From: Coprinellus micaceus
Lineage: Eukaryota; Basidiomycota; Agaricomycetes; Agaricales; Psathyrellaceae
Length of the DNA stretch: 64,000 bases
Reading direction: 5' to 3'
NCBI GenBank assembly: GCA_951394405.1
Contig: OX596345.1
Location: forward strand, 1,488,001 to 1,552,000
How positions within the stretch are numbered: position 1 is the first letter of the stretch; each line of letters opens with the position of its first letter. Below, piece after piece: positions 24,975 through 35,768 of the stretch. Position numbers and translations under genes: made by a program. The notes beneath the pieces are model-generated. The model had not been told where the DNA came from and searched no databases. It saw nothing but the letters and a program-made list of their open reading frames with translations.

Positions 24975-26573
24975 ATGACCAACTTGTTCGATCTCCCAGC
25001 AGAGCTCCTTGCTCTTATCCTGGCCCATCTGGGGCCCCTGGATGTTGTCCATACCAGCGAAGTACGTGTGCAGCCCGTGGTTGGGTGTGAGGAGCGGGCA
25101 TTGGTCAAGCAGGCTCACGTTGATACGGTGGTCCCAGATCAATAAAGCGGCGTACGAGACGATATCCCAACGCTGGGTATGGGAGGAAGCGGTCCGATCT
25201 GCCTGCAGGAGAGCGCAAGTGTTTGAGTCGACCTTCATGCCTCTCTCCGCGCTCGATCTTGCCTTTCTGAAGAAGACCGCTATGCGGCCGACCCTCTTGG
25301 CGAGGAAACTCTCTAGAAATGACGGTATTTCTCCTGCGAGCGAAGCGGTGCTGAAATGCGACACTGCTCTGGGTAATTTCATAGGGGTATGCGTAGTCCC
25401 GGGTGGGCGCTATATCGTGGGGACAACATCCAGCGAGATATGCATCTGGGACCTAGGGCCATCCTCACTCCTTTCCGAAATGGCGGAGGTCACCCCTCGT
25501 TGCACCTTTCAGTTGAAAGAGGATGACATTGTTACCTGGGTCGTCGAAGTTTTCCCCCATGGCAAAGGTTCTATCCGCTTCGCCGTTCAGACGTATACCG
25601 CGCGCGCCGGCTTCAGGTGAGTGTATTGGGATGCTCAAGAGGGGGATTTTTGACTCAATAGAGCCGGATAGAATTCGTGTATACGAAGCAGGGCCGTTAA
25701 CGGAGAGTTGCGACATCCGCCCCATATCGGGTTTCTTGTACCTGAGCACCCCCATCGGTGCTCTTCAGCGCCACTGGATCTCAGGAAACCGGACATACCT
25801 CCATTTACGTGACGTGGTGGCAGTATGGGACTTTGTCGATGCGGAGCTTGCACTCTGGCCAATAACACCGTCAAGCCTACATGTGGATGAGGTACAGTGT
25901 CGCTTCCAGTCGAAGAGCCACATCATGGAAACTGAAGAAAGCAATAGTTGTTTGGACTCGACGACTTGATCATCCTTCCACAGGCCAGAGCGGCATTTAC
26001 ACGTGGAAGATTCCCAGCCTGGAAAAGCTAACGTACCCTTACACCCTGGAGAGAGGCAGGAACGAGGTGGTTAACGAGCCCACTTACACGGCTCGGCGAG
26101 ATAGGCCTTTAGAAGACGCGATGATCCTCATCCCATCTCGGTGGTACATTCCAACGACACGCACATGCACCAGCATCGCAATTATCGAGGCCAAGCCGCA
26201 CTATAGCCACCTGACGCGAGTCAAGTTCGAGGTCATGGGGGATGGGGGCGTGAAAATCACAGAACTTCTCAGCCACCATTCACCCCCTAAAGGACTTACG
26301 CGAGGACACAACTCAATCATATATTATTCGCAGACGGAAGGTACCATGTTCACAGTCGGATACTCTCCTAACGGACGCTGCGCTCATATATTTGCGTCTA
26401 ACGTTTCGGATGAGGCTTGGGAGGGTGGTGATTGCAGCATCGAACATGATCCAATGTGGTTTTCCCAGCTCTGTCCCTTGTCTGCGCGATATGCCCACAT
26501 ATGTAGTAGTGAGCAGCATGACGGACGGGGTGTCCTTAGTGGTATCCATGTAGTGAGTCTATTGGACTTGTAG
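24975..26573 (+). CDS. F-box protein of a local paralogous family, copy 2
   Basis: Four exons (24975-25061, 25138-25616, 25672-25891, 25938-26573) sum to 473 residues. The F-box-like start is MTNLFDLPAELLALILAHL. Shared family blocks follow: WEEAVRSACRRAQVFESTF, RPTLLARKLSRN, VVPGGRYIVG...ICIWDLG, RVYEAGPLTESCDIR, WISGNRTYLHLRDVVAVWDF, GIYTWKIPSLEKL, a shared RGRNEV-NEPTYT segment and SARYAHIC...IHVVSLLDL. Closest to copy 4. The join to exon 4 is odd: the only in-frame acceptor gives a 46 nt intron, while a conserved DDLIIL segment at about 25959-25975 lies in the wrong frame. This copy therefore either carries a frameshift masked by a shifted splice site or is a young pseudogene. It lies just behind the GH7 gene. 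Confidence 0.65.
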
Positions 26574-26761
26574 TTATGGCCCAGTAGTGTTGGTAGCCAG
26601 TCGTAGTGTAACACCCAACTTCACGGCGCGTTTCGCTATTGGGGCCAGATAATGTGAAAGATGACACCTGCTCAGCGCCCACGAAGGGCCGGGCACGGGT
26701 CTACGCAGAGAGGAGAAATGCCCGCGACTTCCCCCTTCTAGGTAATGTGCACGGGCGCGGC

Positions 26762-28415
26762 CTACGACTTACCCCAGTATTCCACCGTACCAACATTTGG
26801 AAAGAGCTCAACGAGCAATTTATGCCTATCATCGTCTTGACGGAGTCGGTTACCCCGACTTTGAGCTCCCACACAAACCACGAGTTGGTGGAGACCCCAG
26901 TCCGCCAACCGTTCGCGGCGATCCTGGGTTGTGTTGCGGATATCCTCCGCGAGTTCAAGAGTGTCATGGACCTACAATGTGCTGCGTTAGAAAGGTTCCC
27001 GTACATTTTGGGGACTCTAGAGCATACCTCGATGTCCGCCTCGACATTCTGGATCCAGTGCGTAGTCTGGAGTCGGAGGTTCTTCAGTCGTGGTACTTCG
27101 TCCTTTAGCTTGGCCAGGAAATCGAGCCGCGGGATCCGAATGGCAAGGGACAGGTCTTCCAAACAAGCGAAGGGGCAGATGGAGGGAAGTACGCGCACCA
27201 TTTCACGTGGTGAAAAGGAATGGGAGGTGAGGCACAAATTCTTTAGAGACGCCTTCCACGACGCTTGCCCCCGAGTCCACTTCTGGAATAGGTTGAAAGG
27301 GAAAGCGCCGCCGTCGTTGTGGAATACAGCGAAGTCGAGCTTTTGGAGTAGAGGGAACGGTAGTGCTGTGGGATCAAACAGCGGAAGGCTCTCGAGGTCC
27401 ACTTCGGTGTAAGGGGGAACGATACTGGGTTCGTACGGGTTCTCATGCAGAAGCGAGCGGAATAGCTGCACAGAAAGCTCCGTCACCTGTTGCGAATGTG
27501 CCCGTAAGAACTCGTAAAGACTGTCCAGGTCCTTTCGCAATGGCGTCAGCAAAGGCAGCTTGATATCGAGTGCCATCACGTTTGGAAGGTGCTGGAGGTG
27601 CTGGAAGAGAGGCGGAGAATCGTAGTACCGAGGGTGGACCTTGAAAACCGCCTCTTGCGCATCTATCGATAGGTGCCGCAATGACCCCGCATGCCGGTTA
27701 ATAAGCGGGGCCATCTTCGTCTCTAGGAGTGGCTTATAATCCGTTGAAGTATACCCCGCCCATACGACCAGCTCCAGGTCCATCAACGTCGGTATAAAGA
27801 GCGTCGAGGGAACGACGTCGTCACGGTACGCCTCAATGGCGATGTTCAGCGCCAACGACGTGAGCAGAGGGGCCTTCATGACGGAGTGCCAGAGGGTGTC
27901 CAAACATCGGAGTGTCTGGGACTCTTGGAGGAATGGAGCGTACTTGTATATCGAGCTGACGGTAATGGAGAGGGACTGTAAGGCGGGGAACATGCCCTGG
28001 TCGTCGACGCTGCGCCCCGCGAGTCGCCGGACTAATCCCCTCAAGTATGGTAGGGACACTGCATGCTCCCCAGGCGTGGACACTCGAAAGTCCGCAGCAG
28101 AGAACAGGAGGTATGTCTTGAAGTTCAGGGTGTCCAACGTGATAGAATGAACCCTTCGGGAGACGGCTGGGTTTCTAGGGGTTTAGAAGAAGGCTATGGT
28201 CAGCGAGCGAGGACTGGTTCTCGGGTAAGAGGGCCCACTCACGCTAGGGAAATGAAGACCTGATCATCTATAACCCCACGCATCTTGGCGTCGCGGTACT
28301 TGGTATCGACCAACCGTTCAAGGAAGGCGCGATGCCCGCCGCATACCACCGCCAGCTCATTGAGAGTGAAGTAGGTGGAGATCAGAGCCCACAGTTCCAA
28401 CGGGAGCTCGACCAT
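26762..28415 (-). CDS. F-box/LRR-like protein of unknown target
   Basis: Three exons (28243-28415, 27028-28174, 26762-26971) give 509 residues. The start MVELPLELWALISTYFTLNEL is F-box-like. The body is a series of Leu-rich stretches of the kind found in basidiomycete F-box/LRR proteins (FPALQSLSITVS, APLLTSLALNIA, SLRHLSIDAQ, NVMALDIKLPLL, LLQKLDFAVF, ACLEDLSLAIR, RLKNLRLQTT). The second intron (26972-27027, GTATGC...TTGTAG) is needed to reach a protein-like end (VHDTLELAEDI, ERLADWGLHQLVVCVG, ELFPNVGTVEYW). If it is retained, translation would run on in another frame to 26701. The gene is unrelated to the four-copy F-box family around it except in the F-box. Confidence 0.75.
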
Positions 28416-29293
28416 TGTGGCTGCGGCAATTGGAACTGCTAGAGAAGCCAGGGGTCGTTTGAACCCGGTGAAGATAACGAAACTTGGAACGGAGGATGGA
28501 GGACAGGATCAAGGCAGGGCCTGTGGGAATGCGCAGTGGGCGCTTAAGCGCTCCGAGTCAGTTAGATTCGCATGGACTACTTCCGCGATCCACTCCTTTC
28601 CTCGTGTGATCGTGATGCAATAGGGTGGATGGATATTGCAAGGATATGCATAAGCATAATGGAATGGATGCAAGGTTGGAGAGTAGCAAACAAAACATGT
28701 GGAGGTAGCAAGAACGATAACTAACGACGACGGGCTAGTATAACAACAAGCGTTCGACTCCGAGGATACGAAGACACGACGCAGACGGTCTGAGGCGGAT
28801 GAGGTGGAGATTGTATAACGCTAGCGGGAGACGAGGTAGAGGTAGAGGAAGGGGTGAGGAAGAGTGGATGTGAAGGAATGGGTGGCAGGTAGTGGATGTG
28901 ACGGTGTGTGATTCAGTGGGAATTCGAAGGAGGGCGAGTGAAGAACGAGAGGGTAGGTAAGGGACAGCGGTAGTATGATAATGTAGACATCATCAAGGGG
29001 TCATCATCATCGTATAAAGAAATAAGTAACAAAGCGGGCGGGTACCAAGAACCAACGGGGCAACGAACACGACCAAGCGCAAGGGGAAGGAATAGAAAAA
29101 CGGTTGTAACAAAAACAGACGACAGCTTTTGGAACGGATGTGCTGCACACACAAAAGGACAGGACGACGGGCAACTCGCTCCCGTATCCTCATACAACGT
29201 CACAGACTCCATCCAAATTGGACCAAGAAAATGACGAGTACAACTATTACCATACCACCTCCTCAACTCCCCGCAGAAAGGTGCCCAAGGCGC
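28416..29293. other. F-box/LRR promoter and 3' flank of the G3BP-like gene
   Basis: A GGGCGCTTA element sits at 28538-28546, 123 bp before the F-box/LRR ATG. From about 28780 to 29100 the + strand is purine-rich (GAGG, GGTAGAGG steps), a C/U-rich 3' flank in the sense of the minus-strand gene to the right. No gene seen. Confidence 0.5.
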
Positions 29294-30954
29294 TTACTTG
29301 GGAGGAGCACCGCGGCCGCGGGGACCGCCACGGCCACGGAAGGCACCACCGCGACCATCGCCGTTGACAGGGGGGCCGCCGCGTGGACGACCACCAGGAG
29401 GGGGTCGTTCTCCCCTCTCCTTTTTGGTCTCGATGTAGATGCGAATAGGACCGGCATCCCCACCGTCGACGAAGACACCACCTTCACCACCAGCTCCCTG
29501 GTTCAACGAAGCGATGATGGCACGCTTGGCAGACTCGATGCTCTGGAATTCGAGGAAGGCACAGGCCTTGGAGCGGACGATCTCGACCTCCTTGATGGGG
29601 CCAAAACGTTGAGTGAGAATGCTGGTCAAGGCGGTTTGGGAGACGGGTTCGGTAACACCCTACATAACAGGTCAGCGCATTGGATTGTGAACAATAATTT
29701 CAGCGTACCTTGATGAAGCAGGACGCGGTAGTGATGGTTTGAGCGGCAGTGATAGAAGGATGTTCATTCCTCTGGCCTGGATGAGGGCGGTTGGGAGGAA
29801 TGGATTGAGGGGTCTGGGTACCGCTCGAGGGAGCGGGGCTTGCAGGAGTCTCAGTGATACCACGCGACTCCTGGGCAACGGAGCCCCACTTCTTCTGGTT
29901 GGAGGCGGCGAGCGAAGCCCACGAACGGGGAGCAGAAGGGGCCTGAGGAGGACGGGCCTCGGCGGCAACGGGAGCGACGGGAGGTGCAGCGGGGGGTGCG
30001 GGTGAGGCGGCAGGAGCGGGAACAGGAGGAGCAGGCGATGGCTTGCGTTCCTCGGGCTTCTCAGCAGGGGCGGGTTTCTCGACCTCAGGCGCTACGGGGG
30101 CAGCAGGCTCGGGGGCGGGCTCAGCGATCTCGGGAACATCGTTTGTCGGTGGCTCGTTCACGGCGGGGGCAGCTGGGGCGACTTCGGGCTCAGGTGTGGG
30201 TGCAGGAGAAGGGGTAGGCTCGCGAGAGGGTTCAGCGATGGGTTCTGGCGCAACGGGGACTGGTGCTGCTGGCTGCTCAGGAACAGCAGTGTCAACAGCC
30301 TCAGCCTCGCTGGCGTCGTCGCCCTCGACGGTCTCCTCCTTCAAGAATCGGAAGATATCGTTGAGAACGAAGTAGCCGTTGGGCTGCTCGGCGAGGAAGA
30401 AGGTCTGGACAAACTTGCGCCATGGCTCGTTGCGGTTGGACATCTCACCGATGACCTGGATAACGATCCCGCCATTTGCAGAGGCCTGAGCGTCGACGGA
30501 GTGGATGAAGACCTTGCAATCCTGGAACCCAATCGACGTGATTTTCTTGTGGATTTCCTGGTGGCGAATATCAGCAACACGTTTTCAGACCCCGCGGTAT
30601 AGGCAACCAGATCCTGTGCAGCAACCTGGGGTGACGCGGCGGTCATCGATACGCGCCTTCAAGCACACAATCGCCCATCCGACGTCGCAGACTGTCCTGG
30701 AGCTCGCTGAAGACGCCGCAGACAGCCTGTAAAAGCCAACAGAACAGCTGACTCACCTGTTGACCAAAGCAAGGCTTGCTCTCCTCACCCTCAGTTCCGT
30801 GAATGAACGTCGAGCTCTTGTTGTAGAAACAGTGAAGGCGATGGGGCTCTTTGTTGACAAAGGTGTAGTACTGGGGCACAAACTGCCATCCGACTTCTGA
30901 AGGGACGACGTTTTGGTGAATGGTGCCGTTGGAGGAGGGTGCAGCTGTCGTCAT
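29294..30954 (-). CDS. G3BP-like stress-granule protein (NTF2, RRM, RGG)
   Basis: Three exons (30757-30954, 29709-30557, 29294-29659) give 470 residues. An NTF2-like domain fills residues about 15-145 (VGWQFVPQYYTFVNKEPHRL, GTEGEESKPCFGQQ joined to EIHKKITSIGFQDCKV, WRKFVQTFFLAEQPNGYFVLNDIFRF). A long Ala/Pro/Glu linker follows. Then comes one RRM (FIK-GVTEPVSQTALTSIL, FGPIKEVEI, KACAFLEFQSIESAKRAI) and a short RGG/Gly-Arg tail (GGAFRGRGGPRGRG). This order is that of G3BP/Rasputin and fission-yeast Nxt3, partners of the Ubp3-type deubiquitinase that gather in stress granules. Intron 1 is 199 nt, about four times the local norm. Confidence 0.93.
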
Positions 30955-31903
30955 GTTTCTAAAGACCGGTTCAACAGAATCCAATTGAATTTGAAGGCAT
31001 GGACGTACGAAGAAAAGGATTAAAAGGTAGAGGCTAAGAGTTTAGAATAGAAAACCAGAGTAAAGGCCGTTGAGGCGATTCTGAGCAGCGTTGTGGGGGG
31101 AGAAGGCAACGATGACACCGTCTGCCATCCCCCCAGAAAATTATTCCCAAGTCACCTTCGGCAACTTGCGGTCACAGCGGTGCCGCGTCGCGCGCTTGTC
31201 CATTCCACACCTTCTCTTGCTTCTATCTGGTTTCATGGGCACAGCGATTCAAGTATTGAGGAACGAGTGTAAAGTACGATGAGCTATGCGAGCTGGATTG
31301 AGGTGCGCATGCCTGGGCACTAACGGAGTCGTTCCAGCTGGGCCTGGGTTTGGGCAGTAAACAAGGGGGCCGAGCGGTCGCCAGGCGGGTCAGGTTCACT
31401 TCCATGTCTTCCCAGTAGCTCCCATTCACCAGGGAAGGGTGCCATGATCCTCCATGCGGTCAATTTGTATCGCCGATTCTGAATGAATTACGGTTGCGCA
31501 CCACGTTCATTGGAACATGTTTGGGCGCTTTCGACTGGACCTGCCACTATACTTGCCACCTGGTCGAAGAGTGGGGACTCCAAAGCCGATCTGTGCCCCA
31601 GAACTTCCGGGTTCCTCTCCCGCTATTTCCACTGGCGGGTCATCCCTGGCAGAGTAGGATTCGTACGCATAGGTGCAGGCACGGTGCTTGGGAATGGGGT
31701 CTTATCTCAAATTACTTGACTTCCAGCAAGGACATTGGACCTGTTTTCGATGTTTTCTAGAGCTTTCCGCTGTGCCTATCGTTTGAGCATGGGCAGTCAT
31801 GATCAGGTGTGGGCGCTTTGGCTCCGATTTCGTCATCGTGACTGGCATTGATCAGAGCCCGTTCGAGGCACAGGTTTGAGGGTTTTGCATCTTATCCGCA
31901 ACG
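30955..31903. other. Divergent promoter region between G3BP-like and HET-C genes
   Basis: No gene seen. Two GGGCGCTT elements (31523-31530 and 31811-31818) lie on the HET-C side, the second 93 bp before its ATG. Short frames here lack protein-like pattern. Confidence 0.5.
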
Positions 31904-34900
31904 ATGTCGCGCTCGACGACATACCTGCTACTAGTAGTGTTTATATTCGCATTCTGTCTCTCTCACAATGGCGTATATGCATTTGGTGCAGGGAATATCC
32001 CCTCGTGCGTTCATCTCCCCTCGTCCACAGATATCTGATATGAATGCCGCCGAAGATTCGCGTACATGGAGGGAAGGGCCTTCCGCCACGGCGATATCGT
32101 GAGTGGGAGCTCAGATCTGTGCGCGCTTGAGCTGAGTGTTTGCGTAGGAAGATGTTCTGTCCGATCTGGTGAAGCGTGGGGGAAGCGCGATGTCCCTAGT
32201 GAACCTCGGCGGGCTGCTGAACAAGGGGCACAAGTTTAACGGTCTCGACATCAAGAGGGTCTACTTTGGGTGAGCATCAGTTCAACGAACGGGAGATCGC
32301 CGCTAATTTGAGGCTGTAGAAACTGGCTTCGGGACTATAGCCAGGCTGTCGACATCGCAGGGTTGAAGAAGCTGCAGCTCCAGGTGCGGGAGAGTGCGAT
32401 CTTGGTCGTGTGCAAGCGCTAACACTGGGCGCAGACTATCATCAACCTCTGTATGGCTCTGGGATTCTTGGTGCGCCCACAATCTCCCTTTAGTTACTAT
32501 CCGCTCACCAATCGCAGGCTCATGGCTATGCGACCAACGAGTTCGAAGTCACTTTCGAGCGCCTTGGCTGCTACCTCCCAGTAAGTGAACAGCCTCCGAG
32601 AAGCCCGCAGCACCCTCACCGCATCGTAGACTGAGCATATCGATAACCCGAAAGGGTATGGCGATGGAGAAGATCCTAAAAAGTACGACCCTCGCCTGCG
32701 CGGTCAGGTCGATCCTAGGGAGTTGGAGGTCGATCCGAGGACTGGGATGAAGAACTACATCGCAAATGAGAGCGGCCACTGGGATACGTCCAAAGCGCTG
32801 GTGAGGCGCACCCTGGAGAGGTGTATCCACCTCGGCAGGCAGCATAGGCAAAGTGCGCAGAAGCAGGATGAGTACGAAGCGCTGAGGCTCCTGGGCACGG
32901 CGGTAAGCTTCCTAGTGCCCCCGATGCCTACGCGCGCCTAAATGCCTTAATCGCAGCTCCACACCCTCGAAGATTTCCCCGCTCACTCGAACTTTTGTGA
33001 ATTGGTCCTCATCAATATGGGTCACCAGGAGGTCTTCGCACATGTTGGTGATCAGATTCGTATCCAGGCGCCTAATGGGAAGTGGGTAGCGCCTATCGTA
33101 ACCGGCACTTTCGGTTCCGACGACTTTTTCCATTCGTTGCTCGGAGGTGAGTGTTGTCTCTATAAGGTTAGGCGCCCAGGATCTAATAGGCAACAGAGGC
33201 TGGTGATCATCTCGTACGTAACCTAAACAGGTCTATGCTACTATCACTGACTCGGCCACGATCCTGTTAACAGAGCGAAGTGAGGGAATCCTCTCCCTCA
33301 TCATCGCGCCCATCCTGACCACACTTTAGGCCTCCGTTACCGACCTCAACAAAGAACTCGAGAAAGCCCGTTCCAAACAACAATCCACGCGCGGCCCTGG
33401 CGGCGCCCCTGTCCCGCCCATTGACACTGTCCGCGACCTCCTCAGTACATTCCCTGGAGGCGGCGAGATGTCTAGGGACCTCGAGAACGTCTCTCGCGCC
33501 AGCGATCCCTCCCAAGGGGGCAAAGACCCTAACACAATGAACCCCAAGGAGCTGCACGACAACCTCTGGCAGGTCTTGGTCGTCCGAGATTCTATTGTGA
33601 AGAAGATCTCGAAGACGATTGATAAGATTCCTGGATTGGGCCCGCTAGTGGAAAGGATTACGGAGGGCATTTCAGTCTTCGTGTTCACGACTATCGAGCC
33701 GTTCCTCAAGCCGATCTTGCAGAATGCGACTGCGGGCTTGCAAGCCGCGAGTGCGGAGGTTGTGGATAAGCATGATCAGTATGAGGTGTTTAATGACCCC
33801 CGTGCCGTGCGTATAATCCCTCTGCCCCAAGTGACATGTCTGACGTGTTTGCCGTAGTCCGATCCTACACACTCGTTCTTAAGTAAGGACCACTTCAACC
33901 TGATCCTCAACGAGCCTGCTGGTTTGCTGGCGAAGACCATCGTGGTATGTAAACGAACCCGCTCGACCAGTCTGTAGCTCATCACTCATTATTTTCAAGG
34001 TTAACGCTGTGACCCTCGTCGCTAAGGCCTGGGACGACAACTCAATGAATGTCAGCCATGTTACCGAGGAGATCCTCCAATGCCTTTTCCACCCCGAATT
34101 CCACAACTCCAACTCCAAGGTCCAGCGCGAGATGATCCAGACCGTACACGACTGGTACAACAAGCTCGGCGGGCGCCAATCTGACACTATCCGTCGCCTC
34201 AATAAGAACAGCGTCCGCAATCACCAGAATATCCGTCTCGCTGGTGAAGGAGGTGCCCCAGCATCGCAAGGGTCGTTCGCCACGGAACAGGCACATCAGT
34301 TCCAGCACAACGTCGCTGGGTACGCGTCCCAACACATCCCTGGGTTCTCGCAGGCACAGGGGTTGTTCAACAGTTCAGGGCCAAAGAGGGACGGGGCGCC
34401 TGGTGTGGGTCCTGGCCAACCGGGTTACCCCAGTGCGCCCGGCATGGCGCACTCGTTCTCTGCTCCAACCAGTGGAGAGGCAGCATCGTATTACACTGGT
34501 GGGGATAACAAGAGCTCAGCCAACCAACCTTATTCACCACCCAGCATCTCGGCTGCTGCGTCCTATGCCAGTGGAGGGTCGCATTCGTCCTCAGGTTCTG
34601 GCGGTGGCCACGCTGCGTCAGGGTACGCCCCCTCGTACGGACCCCGCCCAGGGTCTCATGGTGCTCCGGGAGGCGGAGGAGGTGCACCTTCTTTCCCAGG
34701 GGGACCGAGCGGACATGGACATGGTGGCCACGGCGCGCCCTCGTTCCCCGGTGGACCTGCCCCCTCGTTCCCTGGTGCCGCTCCCACCTTCCCTGGATCT
34801 GACACTGGGTCTGGGTATGGCCCAGCATACGGTGGCGGGTACGGCGGTGGAGGATATGGGGGACCCCCGCCTTCGTTCCCTGGCGGTGATGCAGGGAATC

Positions 34901-35076
34901 CTGGCGGCTTCGGACCCCCTGGAGGTCCAGGAGGATTTGGAGGCCCACCCCAGCCGTTTGGCTTCCCTGGCGCTGACCCGTATCAGGGTCAACAGAGTGG
35001 ATACCCCGGCCAGCACCACGGGCACCATGGACACCAGGGTGGACCGTCGTTCCCTGGGGCTCCTGGCGGGTGGTGA
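31904..35076 (+). CDS. het-c: HET-C protein (heterokaryon incompatibility C family)
   Basis: About 840 residues. A signal peptide starts at the ATG at 31904 (YLLLVVFIFAFCLSHNGVYA). The conserved HET-C body shows AYMEGRAFRHGDI, LNKGHKFNGLDIKRVYFGNWLRDYSQ, FLAHGYATNEFEVT, GYGDGEDPKKYDPRLRG, GHWDTSKALVRRTLERCI, HTLEDFPAHSNFCEL and IPGLGPLVERITEGISVF. The C-terminal 280 residues are Gly/Pro/Ser-rich with many SFPGG units. At its allelic locus in Neurospora this protein mediates vegetative incompatibility; most fungi carry it as a single conserved gene. The conserved stretch around GEAGDHLSEASVTDL requires a 17 nt exon (33197-33213) and a 6 nt microexon (33274-33279). The protein is secreted or plasma-membrane associated by family. 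Confidence 0.95.
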
Positions 35077-35768
35077 GTGAGTTCCTAGAGGAGGGAGAGA
35101 CACGAGCAAGAGAATACCAATTGGAAGAGAAGGAAATGAGAAATGAGAAGAAGATAGACTATGTATGACCTGTTATTTTCGGTTTGTTGAAGCGACCTAT
35201 CATAGCGCTGGGTAGAGCCTCTGGAGTGGACGCCACGCGTAAGCGCCCACAAGCCCCTTTGGTATGAGACGCGTGCGCAGCCTTCACGATAATGGCTCGT
35301 CCAAGCTTCCCACCAAGCGAGCCCCATCTTGGGGCTTACCGCTGTTTACAGAGTGGCTGCTTCAAATTCCTTGTTTGTCCCACACTCTCATATCTAGGCT
35401 GTCTTGCTGTATGCCAGGCTTCCTGGACAGCGGGGAATATGTTTGCGTTGACGGACGCGGACCTCGAAGTCGTTGCGAGTCCTATGGAAGCTTTTCTGAG
35501 CAAGGGTGGAAAGAATTCAGAGAGGGCACTCGAGCCCAGTGAGGGTTTCAAAGGGTCGCGCGCAGTTAGAAGAACCTCCTGCAAGGCCGCGGTTGAGATA
35601 GGATGGGCCTTAGGTATGTACCTGCTACTTGGGCAAGTCTCGCTACATGTTTTCCAAGAGCTTTGGTAAATTTCTCGTCCAGTATCAGATGGGGTATAGT
35701 ACTTGACGGGGGGCTGTCACAATGAGTTATCCGGCATCTTCTGGACGATGTAAAACAGAGTACAAATT
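35077..35768. other. Intergenic region, no gene seen
   Basis: Lies between the convergent HET-C and F-box copy 3 genes. It opens with a purine-rich HET-C 3' flank (35090-35155) and carries a TAAGCGCCC element at 35240-35248. Open frames up to 125 codons on the + strand are uninformative. Confidence 0.5.

Noticed and set aside
34244..35080. Alternative frames across the HET-C Gly/Pro-rich tail
   Set aside because: They overlap the repeat-rich true frame and stay open only because of its GC-rich codons.
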